A stretch of 15,282 bases of DNA from an uncultured Clostridia bacterium (GTDB lineage Bacteria; Bacillota; Clostridia; Oscillospirales; Oscillospiraceae). Positions 14,411-15,282 of the stretch are shown one piece after another (positions within the stretch are counted from its first letter, which is position 1; each line of letters begins with the position of its first letter). The stretch lies in NCBI GenBank assembly GCA_947177005.1, contig CAMWSZ010000026.1:1-15282 (forward strand), given 5' to 3'. A program made the position numbers and the translations under genes. Under the pieces are notes generated by a model. That model was not told where the DNA came from and did no database searches. It saw nothing but the letters and a program-made list of their open reading frames with translations.

Positions 14411-14411
14411 G
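14371..14411. repeat. Direct repeat of 14 bases in the GntR control region
   Basis: AGTAATACGGTTTG occurs at 14371-14384 and again, unchanged, at 14398-14411. The period is 27 bases, about two and a half helical turns. This puts the two copies on roughly opposite faces of the helix, while the inverted half-sites between them supply the alternative pairing. Confidence 0.85.
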
Positions 14412-14418
14412 CTGTCAA
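14390..14418 (-). promoter_or_regulatory. Consensus promoter of the GntR/ABC operon
   Basis: On the minus strand TTGACA (complement of 14413-14418) and TATAAT (complement of 14390-14395) match the consensus exactly with the ideal 17-base spacer. Such a strong promoter implies tight repression in the uninduced state. The leader to the GntR ATG is about 45 bases and contains two further operator half-sites. Confidence 0.93.
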
Positions 14419-14447
14419 GGACATAAATCCGGAAGAATGGGTATACT
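14418..14447 (+). promoter_or_regulatory. Candidate promoter of the flavin-reductase/rubredoxin gene
   Basis: TATACT at 14442-14447 is a good -10, with AGGACA (14418-14423, 4 of 6 to consensus) 18 bases upstream. The -35 touches that of the divergent GntR promoter, so the two promoters are back to back and may compete or be co-regulated. The leader to the ATG at 14481 is about 27 bases and holds the ribosome site AAAGGA. Confidence 0.6.
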
Positions 14448-14480
14448 AATCATATCCCCACACAGAAAGGAAAATTTTCT

Positions 14481-15083
14481 ATGAACGAACAAGCCTTGAC
14501 AAAAATCAGTTACGGACTTTTTCTGCTGTCCGTCCAGGAAAACGGCCGGGACAATGCCAGCATTGTCAACACCCTCAGCCAGATCGCCAACCGGCCCAAC
14601 TGCGTTTCGGTAGCGGTGAGCAAGAAATCCCTGACCCACGACATGCTCCTGCATACCGGTCTGTTCACCGCTTCCATTCTTACTGACACTGCTCCCTTTT
14701 CCCTTTTCCGGCATTTCGGGATGCAGAGCGGCCGTGAGGCCGACAAATTCGCAGGATTCTCCCAGACCGCCCGCGACCCCTCCGGCCTGCTCCACCTGAC
14801 GGAACATGCCAACGCCTACGTTACCGGCGCGGTGCGTCACACACTGGACTTCCAGTCCCACACGCTTTTCATCGCGGAGCCCATTCACGCCGAGATCCTC
14901 TCCGACGCCCCCTCCCTCACCTATGACACCTACTATAAGCACATCAAGCCCAAGCCGGAGCCGTCGCAAAAAACCGGCTGGCGGTGCAAGGTCTGCGGCT
15001 ATGTGTACGAGGGCGAGGAGCTGCCGCCGGACTTCATTTGTCCCTGGTGTAAACACGGCGCCGTTGATTTCGAGCGCGTCTGA
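14481..15083 (+). CDS. Flavin reductase-like domain fused to rubredoxin (high molecular weight rubredoxin type)
   Basis: This 200-residue protein joins an FMN-binding flavin-reductase domain (about 1-155) to a C-terminal rubredoxin-like iron site (166-200). The first part has SIVNTLSQIANRPNCVSVAV and the phosphate-contacting block near KKSLTHDML, as in flavoredoxin-type FMN proteins. The iron ligands are C169 and C172 in CKVCGYVYEGE and C187 and C190 in CPWCKHG. Only 14 residues separate the two pairs, against about 29 in classical rubredoxin; the short form is like the rubredoxin tail of rubrerythrins. In Moorella a protein of this architecture passes electrons from NAD(P)H to a flavodiiron NO or O2 reductase, so an oxidative or nitrosative stress role is likely, by homology only. 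ATG at 14481 has AAAGGA about 9 bases upstream. It is monocistronic with a terminator, and no flavodiiron partner is in the window. Confidence 0.9.
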   Translation: MNEQALTKISYGLFLLSVQENGRDNASIVNTLSQIANRPNCVSVAVSKKSLTHDMLLHTGLFTASILTDTAPFSLFRHFGMQSGREADKFAGFSQTARDPSGLLHLTEHANAYVTGAVRHTLDFQSHTLFIAEPIHAEILSDAPSLTYDTYYKHIKPKPEPSQKTGWRCKVCGYVYEGEELPPDFICPWCKHGAVDFERV

Positions 15084-15132
15084 AGCCGGTTTTGCAGGAC
15101 CGGAAAAATTGCAGCTAATTTGCGTACCGCAC

Positions 15133-15163
15133 AAAAAATCCGGCAGTTAACGCCGGTTTTTTT
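15133..15163 (+). terminator. Intrinsic terminator after the flavin-reductase/rubredoxin gene
   Basis: CCGGC at 15140-15144 pairs with GCCGG at 15152-15156 around a 7-base loop, flanked by six A residues on the left and seven T residues (15157-15163) on the right. The GC stem is short, but the A/T flanks extend it and make it usable in both directions. It begins about 50 bases after the stop. Confidence 0.8.
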
Positions 15164-15251
15164 GTTCAGGAAAACGGCCTGCCCTCCCAAAAAACCCGGT
15201 ATTCTGTGATTTGTGCGCTTTTCCCGCCCAAGGTCCCCCCACTGCCCGCCG

Positions 15252-15276
15252 TTCCCGTTAAAACGGAAGATTTTTT
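15252..15276 (+). terminator. Possible second hairpin with T-run near the window end
   Basis: TTCCCGTT and AACGGAA (15252-15268) can pair with one bulged C around a 2-4 base loop, followed two bases later by six T residues (15271-15276). It could be a weak back-up terminator. The 15164-15282 stretch holds no gene I can support. Confidence 0.35.
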
Positions 15277-15282
15277 AGCGTT

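Noticed and set aside
15086..15103. CCGGT/ACCGG hairpin just after the rubredoxin gene
   Set aside because: The five-base stem is followed by A residues, not T, on the coding strand, and has no U-run on the other strand, so it is not a terminator; the one at 15133-15163 is better.
1..15282. CRISPR arrays, insertion sequences, tRNA or rRNA genes, riboswitches
   Set aside because: I saw no regularly spaced repeats, transposase-like product, terminal inverted repeats, cloverleaf sequence or long structured leader; intergenic gaps are all below about 210 bases.

Overview
The window looks like a chromosomal segment of a gut-type, moderately GC-rich Firmicute, probably Clostridia of the Oscillospiraceae/Ruminococcaceae kind. 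The reasons are Firmicutes-style promoters (TTGACA/TATAAT with 17-base spacers), strong GGAGG ribosome sites, frequent TTG starts, a 3H-type niacin repressor, a YtrA-like GntR/ABC operon and a flavin-reductase/rubredoxin protein typical of anaerobes. This placement is inference from gene content; no rRNA or tRNA is present to confirm it.

Layout. 1-231: the first 12 codons of a minus-strand gene and a divergent control region carrying a 21-base palindrome. 232-1542: a stand-alone cytoplasmic GH13 glycosidase with a near-consensus promoter. 1543-2046 (minus): a NiaR-type niacin-responsive repressor whose stop codon directly abuts that of the glycosidase. 2254-2763: a small HD-domain phosphohydrolase with a TTG start, closed by a strong terminator.

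2847-6714 (minus): a two-gene operon that is the most unusual unit here. A hybrid sensor histidine kinase with a large extracytoplasmic sensor and two receiver domains is followed 19 bases later by a sugar-type solute-binding lipoprotein. No permease, ABC ATPase or DNA-binding response regulator is present. I infer that the lipoprotein may be a ligand-sensing partner of the kinase rather than a transport component. 6830-8197 (minus): a MATE efflux protein.

8326-10460 (minus): a tight four-gene operon of a two-helix membrane zinc-ribbon protein, a SUKH (SMI1/KNR4) protein, a 73-residue conserved-looking protein and a histidine-phosphatase-family enzyme, ended by a terminator. 10540-14337 (minus): a five-gene GntR/ABC operon (regulator, two membrane subunits, ATPase, secreted protein) with overlapping genes. 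It is driven by an exact consensus promoter embedded in four alternating operator half-sites. 14481-15083 (plus): a divergently transcribed flavin-reductase/rubredoxin fusion with a terminator. No mobile elements, CRISPR arrays, tRNAs, rRNAs or convincing riboswitches were seen.
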